A stretch of 64,000 nucleotides of DNA from Rhizobium alarense (GCF_021555155.1 NZ_JAKGBU010000014.1:1-64000), one strand, 5' to 3'; numbered from the stretch's first letter, positions 25,925-35,343 are shown. Notes: generated from the letters alone by a model not told the origin. Made by a program: numbers and translations.

Positions 25925-26775
25925 CGGATAACCTCCTTGGACAGGAGGGCCTCCATACTGCGACGCACAAGCGTCGGCAGAACCTGCCGGCGATACCAGC
26001 CGTCCGCCTCTATGCCGTCGCGCCCCCGGAAATCATTGCACGCGGCAGCCAGGGCCGCCGCCCGTTCGGCGCCGGCCGGACGGCCTCCGGGTTCCGCCGC
26101 AAACGCATTCTCGAGCGCGTCCCAACGCCGCGCCACGTCCTCGACCGAACCGACCGCGACGCGCAGACGGCCTTCCGTCGTGAGCACCATCGACACGATC
26201 GCGACCGGATAATCCCCGGCACGGCGCAGCGGCAGCCGTGCATGGGCGCTGGCTGCCAGATCGCGGCTAAGGATCACACGGATAAGTATTGTATCGGTGA
26301 GAAGAACCCTGCGGCCCGCGAGGAAAGCTGCCATCGGTATGAACATCGGGCCATCGGACGCCGCCAGTTCGACGGTAGCCTCCATAGCCAGAAGCACCGG
26401 AAGCAGGTCGGCTGCGGCGAAATCCTGCGTGCAGAGATTGCCGCCCACAGTCGCCACCCGGCGGATGGCCGGGTTGGCGGCACCGACTGCGGCCGCGACG
26501 ACGGCCTCGAAGCCCACCACGCCGGCAAACGCCCGTCCAAGCGCCTCATGCGTGACCGCCGCGCCGATTGTCATGTGGCCCGCCTTGATGTCGATTGCCG
26601 CCAGACCGGGAAGTGCATGCAGCGAAACCAGAGTCTTCGGGAGCACCTGCCCCCGTCGTGGGTCCCGCATCAGCCATGTGCCGCCGGCCAGGATCGCAGC
26701 GCCCTGCCGCCGGGCGGAAAGCGCTTCCTCGATGCTGCCGGCGACGGTCAAAGACCGCTCCAAGCTATCGGACAT
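25921..26775 (-). CDS. Molybdenum hydroxylase FAD-binding subunit (CoxM-like)
   Basis: A 284-residue medium subunit of the FAD PCMH type. ILAGGTWLMRDPRRG and VATVGGNLCTQDFAAADLLP correspond to the two FAD-binding motifs of CoxM, with CTQDF in place of the usual NASPA. The C-terminal CoxM cap domain is present (AVGSVEDVARRWDALENAF). It transfers electrons onward to an unidentified acceptor. It is first in the five-gene minus-strand operon, and its upstream region copies the promoter of the pxpA-biotin operon. Confidence 0.9.
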   Translation of the reverse strand: MSDSLERSLTVAGSIEEALSARRQGAAILAGGTWLMRDPRRGQVLPKTLVSLHALPGLAAIDIKAGHMTIGAAVTHEALGRAFAGVVGFEAVVAAAVGAANPAIRRVATVGGNLCTQDFAAADLLPVLLAMEATVELAASDGPMFIPMAAFLAGRRVLLTDTILIRVILSRDLAASAHARLPLRRAGDYPVAIVSMVLTTEGRLRVAVGSVEDVARRWDALENAFAAEPGGRPAGAERAAALAAACNDFRGRDGIEADGWYRRQVLPTLVRRSMEALLSKEVIR

Positions 26776-26877
26776 CTACACTGTACCCCTTGAAATGCCG
26801 TCTTTTGCGGCGTTGCAGCATTCTCTCCCAGACGGAGGTATCTGTGAAATAGTAGTTTTTTGAATGTTATATCGATA
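26776..26877 (-). promoter_or_regulatory. Promoter/leader of the molybdenum hydroxylase operon (duplicated element, copy B)
   Basis: Read on the minus strand it has ATATAACATTCAAAAAAC, then TACTATTTCACA, then TGCAACGCCGCAAAAGACGGC split as in copy A, then AAGGGGTAC just ahead of the ATG. Order and spacing match 11485-11588. The shared blocks include both the probable promoter and a leader hairpin (GCCG...CGGC), implying common control of the two operons. Confidence 0.75.
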
Positions 26878-26957
26878 AAACAGATACTTCTCGGCGGCTC
26901 TGAAAAGGGATCGGTGCGGCGGGCATCGCGTCGTCGCAACACCCGCCGAGGTGATCG

Positions 26958-28925
26958 TCAGACCCAGCAGGCGACACTGCGTTTCTCAAAGCTCTCGCGA
27001 AACTGCTCGGTCGTCTTCTTCAGAACATCGCCGTTCTCCCAGTCGAGGATGACGGCGAAGCGGCGCACCGCGTCGAGCGCATTGATCTCGCCGGCCTTGT
27101 AGCGGACGGAAACCGCGTCCGGATCCATGCGCGCCCACTCCTTGCGCTTGCTGCGGATCTCCGCCCGGCATGCCTCCGTCGCGGCGCTGTCGATCTCGTA
27201 CCGGCAAAGATCGCGGTCAATTTCCTTCAGGACGACACCATAGTCGATCGCCGCCCGCTCGATCGACACGTAGTCGTCGATCACATCGTCCATCACCTTC
27301 AGCGGGTCGCGCTCCAGCGGATCTCCGAAGCCCCCGCCGCCGGCCGTCGGCCGGGCGAACTCATCGCCGGTGAAAACCGGATAGTCGGAGAAGACAGAGC
27401 CGAGCCAGGTCTTAGCCTCCTCGCCCGAACGGCGGATCGTCAGACCGTGCGGCATGGAAGGCAGCCCGCCCTCGATGCCCCAGACGACGGCCCGCTCGCG
27501 GTCGCAGATATAGGACATGACGGCGTTTTCGGCCGACAGCAGCACGGACGTCTTCTGCACGCCGACGCCGCCGCGCCATTTGCCGGGTCCAGCCGAATCC
27601 TGCTTGATCTGGAATTCCGTGGTGCGGGTCGGGTTGACGCGCTCATTGCCCTCGTTCGGCTGCGACATCAGGCCGGTTCCGAAGCAGGCGGTGGTTACGT
27701 CGGCGCCGTCCTTGCCATTTCGGCCGCCCCAGCCGCCCGGCAACCATTCGTAGAACATGAAGATCGGCTTTTCCGGCTTGCGGGCATCGCGGCCACCGGC
27801 CAGCAGATATTCCAGATTGAAAGCGCAGGCGATCGCCCGTTCCGGCATGATCTGGGACCACATCTCGAAGATCGCGTTCATGATCTTCTCGAAAGGCATG
27901 AGGAAGCCGGTGACGGCCACCGGCCATTCCGCACTGACGACGCTGTTCTTCGGCGCCGTCACCTCGATCATCCGGTAGAAGCCGCTATTCAGGGGCAGAT
28001 CCGGGAAAAAGGTCTTCATGCCGGCAACCACGGCCGAGAAGGTCGCGCCGGGTGCCGAATTGTACATCGACGCAATGGTCGAATGGCTGCCGGTGAAGTC
28101 GTAATGGATCGTATCGCCCTTGATGGTCATCCTGATGCGGATCGGGATCATCCCTTCGCCCGCGCCGAGGTCGCGGTCGATGTAGTCCACCGTCTCCCAG
28201 GTGCCGTCGGGCAATTCCGCAAGCCGCTTGCGCACGGCGCGCTCGACGTAGTCCTGCACCTCCTCCATGCCGCGCGTGACCTGGTGGCGGCCGTATTTCT
28301 TCACGAGCCGCAGCAGTTCGCGCTCGGCCGCAAGGGTCGCCTGCGCCTGCGAATGGATATCGCCGATGATCGACGCCGGGTCGCGGGTGTTGGCGGCGAT
28401 CAGATTGGCGATGTCCGCGCAGAACGTTCCGGCGCGAAACAGCCTGACGGGAGTGATCCGCATTCCCTCGCGAAACATGTCGCGCGCCGTGACGTCGAAG
28501 GACCCGGGCACCGAGCCGCCGAGATCCGACCAGTGGCCGTTCGACTGCGAAAAGCCGATCAGCGTGTCCTCGTCGAAGATCGGCCGCACCAGCCGGACAT
28601 CGCTGAAATGCGTACCGCCGGCATAGGGATCATTGATCGCATAGACGTCGCCGGGCGCCATGTCGCCTTCGAACGCGCGGATTACTTCCTTGCAGGTGTT
28701 GTGCAAGGTGCCGACATGCACGGCGATATCGTAATTGCCCTGGGCGACCGAATTGCCGTCGGCATCATGCAACGCATTGGAAAAATCGCGGTTGTAGATG
28801 ACGAAGGAGTAGCAGGTGCGCAGCATCTGCTCGGCCATCTGGTCGACGGTCGTGATGAAGGAGTTCTTCAAGACCTCGAACGTGACCGGATCGAGGCTCT
28901 TTTCCGCTTCGGTGAAGTTGGTCAT
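26958..28925 (-). CDS. Hydantoinase/oxoprolinase B-family subunit
   Basis: A 655-residue HyuB-family protein. DPVTFEVLKNSFITTVDQMA is the family N-terminus, with SNALHDADGNSVAQGNYD, INDPYAGGTHFSDVRLVRPIF and SNGHWSDLGGSVPGSFD following in the usual order. The C-terminus is extended by about 100 residues beyond the PTAGGGGFGDPLERDP block, as in acetone-carboxylase-like relatives. With HyuA it would hydrolyse or carboxylate a cyclic amide or ketone at ATP cost (N-methylhydantoinase, 5-oxoprolinase and acetone carboxylase are the known types). It lies three bases downstream of the A-subunit gene. Confidence 0.9.
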   Translation of the reverse strand: MTNFTEAEKSLDPVTFEVLKNSFITTVDQMAEQMLRTCYSFVIYNRDFSNALHDADGNSVAQGNYDIAVHVGTLHNTCKEVIRAFEGDMAPGDVYAINDPYAGGTHFSDVRLVRPIFDEDTLIGFSQSNGHWSDLGGSVPGSFDVTARDMFREGMRITPVRLFRAGTFCADIANLIAANTRDPASIIGDIHSQAQATLAAERELLRLVKKYGRHQVTRGMEEVQDYVERAVRKRLAELPDGTWETVDYIDRDLGAGEGMIPIRIRMTIKGDTIHYDFTGSHSTIASMYNSAPGATFSAVVAGMKTFFPDLPLNSGFYRMIEVTAPKNSVVSAEWPVAVTGFLMPFEKIMNAIFEMWSQIMPERAIACAFNLEYLLAGGRDARKPEKPIFMFYEWLPGGWGGRNGKDGADVTTACFGTGLMSQPNEGNERVNPTRTTEFQIKQDSAGPGKWRGGVGVQKTSVLLSAENAVMSYICDRERAVVWGIEGGLPSMPHGLTIRRSGEEAKTWLGSVFSDYPVFTGDEFARPTAGGGGFGDPLERDPLKVMDDVIDDYVSIERAAIDYGVVLKEIDRDLCRYEIDSAATEACRAEIRSKRKEWARMDPDAVSVRYKAGEINALDAVRRFAVILDWENGDVLKKTTEQFRESFEKRSVACWV

Positions 28926-28928
28926 GTC

Positions 28929-30956
28929 TCAGCCTTTCGTCGCAATGAGGATGTTCAGGAATGCATCCACCCTGGCGCTCATGCCGGGCGGGACGACCGT
29001 GGTGGAATCGAACTGCTCAACGATCGCGGGGCCAGAGAAGAAAGCGCCCGCCTCGAGCACCTCGCGCTGGTAGATCGCAGTGTCATGGGACGCACCGTCG
29101 AACCAGACCGGCCGCCGGCCGACCGGTTCCGGCACATGCTCTTGCATCTCGTATTTCGGTAGATCGGCCTTCGGCACGATGCCGACAGCCTTGATGGCGA
29201 TGCGGAAGATCGAGACCGGCGCCTCGTCGCGGCGATAGCTGAACTCGCGTTCGTGCTCGCCATGAAAGGCTTCAATCAGCGCGCAGATGCTCTCGATTTT
29301 GGCCGGCGCGTTGACGGCAAGCGAGCGCCACTGTCCCTGGTACATCATCTCGACGGTGCGCTGCATGGCCATGTCCTCGGGCGACACACCTTCATGCGAA
29401 AGCCGCTCGGCGGCCTGGACCTCCATGCGCCGAAAGGCCGCCTCCATCTCGCCCGGAGCCACCGTCGAGGCGTCGGTCATGAAGCTTTCGGAAAAATCGT
29501 GCTGCACATCGACGAGCAGGCAGCCGAGCGCCGATGTAACACCCGGATTGGGGGGCACGATCACGGTGGGGATGGAGAGCTCCCTGGCAACGGCTGCGCC
29601 GTGGAGCGCACCGGCGCCGCCGAAGGCGACCAGTGCGAAATCGCGCGGATCATAGCCCCGGCTGATCGACAGGAGGCGCACGGCATTGGCCATGTTGGCG
29701 TTGGCGACGGCGACGATTGCCTCCGCAGCCTTGTGAAGTTCCATGCCGAAAACATCGGCGACCGTCTCGTTGACGGCTTTCGCCGCAAGCTGCGGATCAA
29801 GGGTAATCTTGCCGCCGGCAAGGCTCGTTCCCAACCGACCGAGCACGACGTTGGCATCGGTGTTCGTCGCCGTCGCATTGCCGTTGCGGTAGCAGGCCGG
29901 CCCCGGAAAGGCACCCGCCGATTGCGGCCCGTTGCGCAGCGAGCCGCCCTCGTCCTGCCAGGCGAGCGACCCGCCGCCGGCACCGATCGTCAGCACCTCG
30001 ATCGAGGGAAAGCGGATCGGATAGCCGTATTCGATGTACCAGTCCTTGGTGATGCGCGGCTCCCCGTTCCAGGCCAGCGAGACATCCGTGCTCGTCCCGC
30101 CCATATCGAAGCCGATGGAATTGGGAAAACCGCAGAGATTGCCGATGAACCGGCTGGCGATCGCACCGGCGGCGATCCCCGAACCGGCAAGACGGGCGGA
30201 AAATTCCCGAACGCTTGCCGGCGTCATCACCCCGCCGCCGGAGTGCAGCAGCAGCAGGTCGCTTCGATAGCCGCCGGCGGCCAGCTTCTCGCCGAGGCGC
30301 GATACGTAGTCCACCACGACCGGCGCGCAGACGGCGTTCGCCATGGTCGTGGAAAAGCGCTCATGTTCGAAAATCTCCGGCATCACCTCCGAGGAGATCG
30401 AGACCGGCAGGTCGGGCATGATCTCCCGGAGGATCGCGCGCATGCGTCGTTCATTCGCGCCGTTGACATAAGCATTCATGAAGCAAACGGCCACGGACTT
30501 GACGTCCCGCTTCTTCAGCACCGCTGCCACGCGGCGCGCATCCTCCTCGTTCAGCGCCTCGAGCACGACGCCCTCGGCATCCACACGCTCGCGGACCGTC
30601 AACCGGTCGCGGCGGGGAATATAGGGCTTGGCCACATCCTTGTAGGTGTCCCAGAGATCCTCCTTGTTGGCGCGGCGGATCTCGACTACGTCCCGGAAGC
30701 CCTCGGTGCAGACCATCGCCGTGCGCGGCAGGCGCCGGGTGATCAGCGCGTTCGTCGCAACCGTCGTGCCGTGCGAGAACATCGTCACCTCGGAGAGGTC
30801 GATGCGTGCCTGCTCTACGCCGTTGAGGATCGCGCGCATGGGATCGTCCGGTGTCGAGGCGGTCTTCTCGATCCGGATCGCACCGGTTTCCTCGTCCATG
30901 ATGCAGATATCGGTGAAGGTCCCCCCGACATCCACGGCAACTCTCGTCTTGGTCAT
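28929..30956 (-). CDS. Hydantoinase/oxoprolinase A-family subunit
   Basis: A 675-residue HyuA-family protein of the ASKHA fold. RVAVDVGGTFTDICIMDE is the first phosphate loop, TMFSHGTTVATNALI follows, and IGFDMGGTSTDVSL is the second ATP-binding motif. Length fits N-methylhydantoinase/oxoprolinase A and acetone carboxylase beta-like subunits. It binds ATP and activates the substrate carbonyl, working with the B subunit. Its substrate here is unknown; the island suggests a lactam or imide. About 207 bases without a gene separate its start from the AraC gene and should contain its promoter. Confidence 0.9.
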   Translation of the reverse strand: MTKTRVAVDVGGTFTDICIMDEETGAIRIEKTASTPDDPMRAILNGVEQARIDLSEVTMFSHGTTVATNALITRRLPRTAMVCTEGFRDVVEIRRANKEDLWDTYKDVAKPYIPRRDRLTVRERVDAEGVVLEALNEEDARRVAAVLKKRDVKSVAVCFMNAYVNGANERRMRAILREIMPDLPVSISSEVMPEIFEHERFSTTMANAVCAPVVVDYVSRLGEKLAAGGYRSDLLLLHSGGGVMTPASVREFSARLAGSGIAAGAIASRFIGNLCGFPNSIGFDMGGTSTDVSLAWNGEPRITKDWYIEYGYPIRFPSIEVLTIGAGGGSLAWQDEGGSLRNGPQSAGAFPGPACYRNGNATATNTDANVVLGRLGTSLAGGKITLDPQLAAKAVNETVADVFGMELHKAAEAIVAVANANMANAVRLLSISRGYDPRDFALVAFGGAGALHGAAVARELSIPTVIVPPNPGVTSALGCLLVDVQHDFSESFMTDASTVAPGEMEAAFRRMEVQAAERLSHEGVSPEDMAMQRTVEMMYQGQWRSLAVNAPAKIESICALIEAFHGEHEREFSYRRDEAPVSIFRIAIKAVGIVPKADLPKYEMQEHVPEPVGRRPVWFDGASHDTAIYQREVLEAGAFFSGPAIVEQFDSTTVVPPGMSARVDAFLNILIATKG

Positions 30957-31163
30957 GATCTTTCCTTTGCAGGCTGGTTTGGCCGGACAAAATCCGGCCC
31001 GCGCCCGCCCCGCGCGGGGGCAGCGTTTCGTCTTCTCCGATGGTGGCGGAAGCCCGGGGGCCGGACGGCTTCGACGTTCCCGCCCGCGCCTCAGCGTGGG
31101 GCATGCCGACTGCGGTTTGCGTTCATGCCGGCGCCCGAGGTCTCAGGGTAAGTGATCGCGGTG

Positions 31164-32144
31164 CTAATGTCTCTGCCGTCCGCCGGTCGGTCGGCCTGCC
31201 CTGAGTGCTGCCTGCTTGCGGGTTTCGGTCGGCGAGCAGCCGAACCGTGCCCGATAGTGCCGGCAGAACTGCGACTGGTCCGCAAACCCCCAGCGATAGG
31301 CGATCTCCGCAATCGTCGAGCTGCAGGTGGTCGACGTCAGTTCTTCGGCGCAATGATCGAGCCGGCTGTCACGGATGAAGCCGTTGATCGACTTGTCGCT
31401 GTCCTGGAACAATCCCTGCAGGTAGCGCAGCGATATTCCGCAGGCGTCGGCGACCGCCTGGGGACCTAGCGCCGAACTCTTGATGTTGTCGCGAATATAT
31501 TGCTCGGCGCGATGAAGATGCCCCGCCCGAATGGAAGAAACACTGCTGTTGAGCACCCGGTCATCGCTGACGATCGACAGGCAGAGCATTTCAAGAATAT
31601 GCCGGCCGGTCATTTCTCGCGCCGCTTCGGTGATCTGGGCGACGTGGCCGATCGTGGTGCGCACCGTGTCGAGGAACAGAGCTGCGACGCCGCTCGTCCC
31701 GTCGAAGCTCAGCGCGCTCAACCGTTCGGTCGGGCCGATGCGGGCTCGGACGCTGGCGGAAGGCACTTTCAGCACCCAAAGGGCATTCGGCCGGCCGTGC
31801 CAGAACTCGTAAGGGGCATCGCCGCGCTCCAGGATGAAGCCGCCGGGATCGCATTTGACGCTGCGCGAGCCCTGCGAGAAGTTCACTTCGCTCACTTCGG
31901 GAATGGTGATCAGCAGACTGGCGTCGCGCTCGTTGACGAAGTGCCGGCGGTGCCGCCTGTAGCTGACAGCATCGCAGCGCATTCGCGAGACGCCCACGAG
32001 ACCCAGCGACCAGGTATCGAGCGCACCCTTGAACTCGCTGCGATTGCGGTACTCGGTATCGAGTGGAAAATAGGTTTCCGTGACTGCAGCCTGCCAGGCA
32101 TCGCCGCCAAGCGGGCCGCCGATGTTATCGACGACGTATCTCAT
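31164..32144 (-). CDS. AraC-family transcriptional regulator
   Basis: About 326 residues from the ATG at 32144, which has AGGGGA upstream; an in-frame ATG at 32228 would add 28 unlikely residues. The N-terminal half resembles the AraC-binding-like domain of feaR/OruR-type regulators (SLGLVGVSRMRCD). The C-terminal 100 residues hold two helix-turn-helices, AVADACGISLRYLQGLFQD and IAEIAYRWGFADQSQFCRHY. It precedes the hydantoinase genes on the same strand and may activate them (inference). The 204 bases before the next gene hold nothing recognised. Confidence 0.88.
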   Translation of the reverse strand: MRYVVDNIGGPLGGDAWQAAVTETYFPLDTEYRNRSEFKGALDTWSLGLVGVSRMRCDAVSYRRHRRHFVNERDASLLITIPEVSEVNFSQGSRSVKCDPGGFILERGDAPYEFWHGRPNALWVLKVPSASVRARIGPTERLSALSFDGTSGVAALFLDTVRTTIGHVAQITEAAREMTGRHILEMLCLSIVSDDRVLNSSVSSIRAGHLHRAEQYIRDNIKSSALGPQAVADACGISLRYLQGLFQDSDKSINGFIRDSRLDHCAEELTSTTCSSTIAEIAYRWGFADQSQFCRHYRARFGCSPTETRKQAALRAGRPTGGRQRH

Positions 32145-32348
32145 TCCTCGATATTCCCCTGGTGCTCCGGCTTTGCCGGCGTCGTTGTTGCGGCAAGAAT
32201 ACATCAATAAAAACGCCCGTATTGCCAAAAAACGAATAAACTTCTGAACGCCGCCGCGCGGACTGCGTCAGAGGAAGCAGGTCGGAAATTGTCTCGACAG
32301 CTTCCGTGATGGTATTTGCGTATGAGCGCGACCCCCCGTTTGAGGGCA

Positions 32349-33134
32349 CTAGAGGCGCCGTTTGGACACAAATTTCCAGCGGGCAGACCGAACCTCGCAA
32401 GGGTGGATGATCGCATGTTCTACGACCAATATGACGCCTATGAAGGCGATAGAATACGCGATCACATGCGCGGTCTGAAACTGCTGGAAATACAGGTGAA
32501 TGCGAAAGCCGACTCCGTTGGAGCGACCGAGGAATTCGACAACGAGCACGATCTTCCAGATGACGGCGATGCCGTTGCGGGCGGCAACCGCCAGCCATGG
32601 TGCCAGTTGCGGTATGACGAGATGCCGGAATCGCTCCCGGCGCGAAAGCCGGGAGACGGTCGCCAGGTCATCGAGTGCCGGATCGAAGGACTGGACGCCC
32701 TGTCGCACTGTGACCAAGACCATCGCCGTCTTGTTCAATGTTACAGCGACGATCGCCGCAACGTCGTTCAGCCCGATCCAAAGATAGCAAAGCACGATCA
32801 GAACCAGTGCGGGCAGGTTCATGAAAATCGTTACCCAGGGATCGGCCCAGCGGTTCAGCGCCTTATGTCGGCCGAGGAGAAACCCCAGCAGACAGCCCGC
32901 AGCCATGGCCAATCCGAACGAGATGGTCACCCGCAGCAGCGTGGCCAGCAGCTCTCTCGGCAGCCGTCCGGAAACCGCTTCCGACCAGAACGCGCGGGCG
33001 ACATCGACCGGCCCAGGAAGCACGGTCGGGTCAGCCTTCAGGGCCGCGAGTGCCGCCCAGAACAGCCCGAACAGGCCAAGTGAAAGAAGGAACACGTCCG
33101 CTTGCCAGCGGTCGCCAGGGCTCTTCTCGGACAT
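32349..33134 (-). CDS. NitT/TauT-type ABC transporter permease (separated from its partners)
   Basis: A 261-residue permease of the SsuC/TauC type with six membrane segments. The EAA-type loop near residues 150-170 (FDPALDDLATVSRLSRRERF) precedes HLVIPQLAPWLAVAARNGIA. No ATPase or binding-protein gene is adjacent. The matching parts, a TauA-like binding protein and an SsuB-like ATPase, lie at 43059-44033 and 42422-43087 on the same strand. They are separated from it by a 9-kb plus-strand block, so the three probably form one importer whose genes were split. It is divergent from the NosR-like gene, with a regulon motif between them. Confidence 0.85.
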   Translation of the reverse strand: MSEKSPGDRWQADVFLLSLGLFGLFWAALAALKADPTVLPGPVDVARAFWSEAVSGRLPRELLATLLRVTISFGLAMAAGCLLGFLLGRHKALNRWADPWVTIFMNLPALVLIVLCYLWIGLNDVAAIVAVTLNKTAMVLVTVRQGVQSFDPALDDLATVSRLSRRERFRHLVIPQLAPWLAVAARNGIAVIWKIVLVVEFLGRSNGVGFRIHLYFQQFQTAHVIAYSIAFIGVILVVEHAIIHPCEVRSARWKFVSKRRL

Positions 33135-33184
33135 CCGAACTCTCCTGACCTGACTATAGCCGGCCGGCCGAGCCCCCGATCCGC

Positions 33185-33198
33185 GACCTTGGTCGTAT
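33185..33198. promoter_or_regulatory. PQQ-regulon motif, copy 1
   Basis: GACCTTGGTCGTAT, about 50 bases upstream of the NosR-like gene start and about 50 from the divergent permease start. The GACC-TT-GGTC core is palindromic, so it could serve both directions. Confidence 0.65.
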
Positions 33199-33246
33199 GG
33201 CTACATTTCACCCGGAGCATAGAAATCGGCCCGGGAGGATCGCGTT

Positions 33247-35343
33247 ATGGGAAGACGCTTGGCCCTGCTGAGCATTCTCGCTTTCGGCATGCTCATCTGC
33301 GCCCGGATGGCCGGCGCGGCGTCACTTAATCGGGACGCGCTTGCGAACATGATCGCGCCGCCCTATGCGCTGGGCAAGCAGGTGAACGAGAGGGGCGTCT
33401 GGACGCTGCTGAATTCCGGGGGAGCAGAAGCGGGTTACGTCTTTGAAACCGGTCCGCTTGCGCCGCTTCCGGGTTTTTCCGGCGCTCCCATCAACATGCT
33501 CGTGACGATCGACCGGGATGGCCGCTTTCTCGATGTGCGCCTCATCGCGCACAACGAGCCGATCTTCGTTTCTGGCTTGGGGGAAGCCCCGTTGCGCGCA
33601 TTCCTCGAACAGTATCGCGGGCACTCGATCCGGGAGGCGCTTGTTGTCGGCACACCGCATGCCGCGGTCGACGGCGGCTCCGACCTCGTCTACCTCGACG
33701 GGGTCACGAAAGCCACGGCTTCCGTTCGCATCGCGCATGAATCGATCCTCGCCGCAACGCTGGCTGTCGCGCGGGAGAAGATGCAGGGCGTTGCAAGCGG
33801 CCCGCCGGTGCATCCCGATCCGTCGATAGACGAGAAACTCGATTGGACGGAACTCGTCGCGCGCGGGCTGGCCCGGAACCTGAGGGTCACGAACGCCGAA
33901 CTCGGCAACGCCTTCAAGGCGACGATCTGGGCGCATGACGACCCCGAGGCGGCGGGTGATCCGCAAGGACTCTTCCTCGATCTGTGGGCGGTCGACATCG
34001 GTCCGCCCTCCGTCGCCCGGGCGGTCCTGAGCAAGGAGAGTTTCGCCGACCTTCAACGCCTACTGCACGTGTCGCCGGACGAGGAGCCCTTGCTTGTTAT
34101 CGATGCCGGTCACCATGGGCTCGTCTCCGGGGATTTCGTGCGCAACACCGCGCCGGACAGGCTTGTGGCGGTCCAGGACGGCCTGCCCGTCGCGCTCCGC
34201 GATGCCGACATAGCAGTTGAAACCAGGCGGAACGTGCCGCAGGGCACGACGATGATCCTGAGAATTGACCGTCGCCTGGGCTTCGACCCCACGCGAGACT
34301 GGACACTCTCCGCCCAGGCCGTGCGCGCCCACGGCATGCTGAAGCCGGAAATGGGCTCGGTCCACTTTCCGCTCACCTTGCGGGCTGACCCCGCCTTTTT
34401 CGTCCGCCCGGAACTGTCCGCGGCGCTGCCGCCGTGGCAGGCGGCGTTCGTCGATCGAAAGTGGGATCTTGCAGGCCTTGGTATTCTGCTTGCGGGTTTG
34501 ATCGGCGCGGTCGGCCCCGGCATGCACAAGCTCGCTGCGCCAAAGGTGCTGGGTCCGGTGCGGCTTGCCTTCCTGGGCGTGATGGTCGGCTTCGTTGGAT
34601 GGTGGGGCCAGGGCCAGTTGTCCATCGTCACGCCGCTCGCTGCCCTGCGCTCCGCAAACGGCGGCGGCAGCCTGGCGGTCCTGCTCTACGATCCCTTCTC
34701 CCTGATGGTCTGGGGTGCTGCCATGCTCGGATTTGTCCTGTGGGGACGCGGCTTCTTCTGCGGTTGGCTCTGCCCCTTCGGCGCCATGCAGGAATTTGCC
34801 CACCATGCCGGCCGCCTCCTCCGGCTGCCACAGTGGAACCCCTCATCCCTCTGGGACAGGCGGCTGAAGGCCGGCGCATGGCTTTCCCTCGTCGGCCTGG
34901 TCGCTGTCACCTTTCTTGCACCGGAGAAAATAGAAACCGCAGCCGAGATCGAACCCTTCAAAACGGCGGTCACCACACTCTTTCAGCGCGAATGGTATTA
35001 TGTTGCTTACGCCGCCTTCTGGCTGCTCCTCGCGGCAACGACCTTCAAGGGCTTCTGCCGCTATGTCTGCCCCCTCGGTGCGGTCATAGCGCTTGGCGGG
35101 ATGCTGCGGACCCGACGCTGGATACCCCGCCGCGCCGAATGCGGCTCGCCCTGCCAGCTCTGCCGGGTGCGCTGCCCCTACGGAGCCATCCGCAAAACCG
35201 GCGAGATCGCCTACAGCGAGTGTTTCCAATGTCTCGACTGCGTGTCGATCCACAATGACGCGGCCCAATGCGTGCCGTTGGTCCTGGCGCGTCGAAAGCG
35301 CGCACCCATTCAAGCGCACTCCAGGGAGCAGGCACGAACATGA
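33247..35343 (+). CDS. NosR/NirI-like membrane flavoprotein with polyferredoxin domain
   Basis: A 698-residue protein with a signal or anchor segment (LALLSILAFGMLICARMAGA) and a periplasmic FMN-binding domain. DGVTKATASV (residues 151-160) looks like the flavinylation motif, with Thr157 as the probable FMN attachment site. After several membrane segments (about 415-600) come CGWLCPFGAM and CRYVCPLGAV, then 4Fe-4S motifs CGSPCQLCRVRCP and CFQCLDC. This is the NosR layout. No nosZ, nirS or other denitrification gene is nearby; it sits in a PQQ alcohol oxidation cluster and overlaps the apbE gene by four bases. It probably moves electrons across the membrane to or from periplasmic carriers. Confidence 0.88.
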   Translation: MGRRLALLSILAFGMLICARMAGAASLNRDALANMIAPPYALGKQVNERGVWTLLNSGGAEAGYVFETGPLAPLPGFSGAPINMLVTIDRDGRFLDVRLIAHNEPIFVSGLGEAPLRAFLEQYRGHSIREALVVGTPHAAVDGGSDLVYLDGVTKATASVRIAHESILAATLAVAREKMQGVASGPPVHPDPSIDEKLDWTELVARGLARNLRVTNAELGNAFKATIWAHDDPEAAGDPQGLFLDLWAVDIGPPSVARAVLSKESFADLQRLLHVSPDEEPLLVIDAGHHGLVSGDFVRNTAPDRLVAVQDGLPVALRDADIAVETRRNVPQGTTMILRIDRRLGFDPTRDWTLSAQAVRAHGMLKPEMGSVHFPLTLRADPAFFVRPELSAALPPWQAAFVDRKWDLAGLGILLAGLIGAVGPGMHKLAAPKVLGPVRLAFLGVMVGFVGWWGQGQLSIVTPLAALRSANGGGSLAVLLYDPFSLMVWGAAMLGFVLWGRGFFCGWLCPFGAMQEFAHHAGRLLRLPQWNPSSLWDRRLKAGAWLSLVGLVAVTFLAPEKIETAAEIEPFKTAVTTLFQREWYYVAYAAFWLLLAATTFKGFCRYVCPLGAVIALGGMLRTRRWIPRRAECGSPCQLCRVRCPYGAIRKTGEIAYSECFQCLDCVSIHNDAAQCVPLVLARRKRAPIQAHSREQART

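Noticed and set aside
29253-31151. 632-codon plus-strand frame
   Set aside because: Antisense of the hydantoinase A gene; His/Arg-rich composition without domains.
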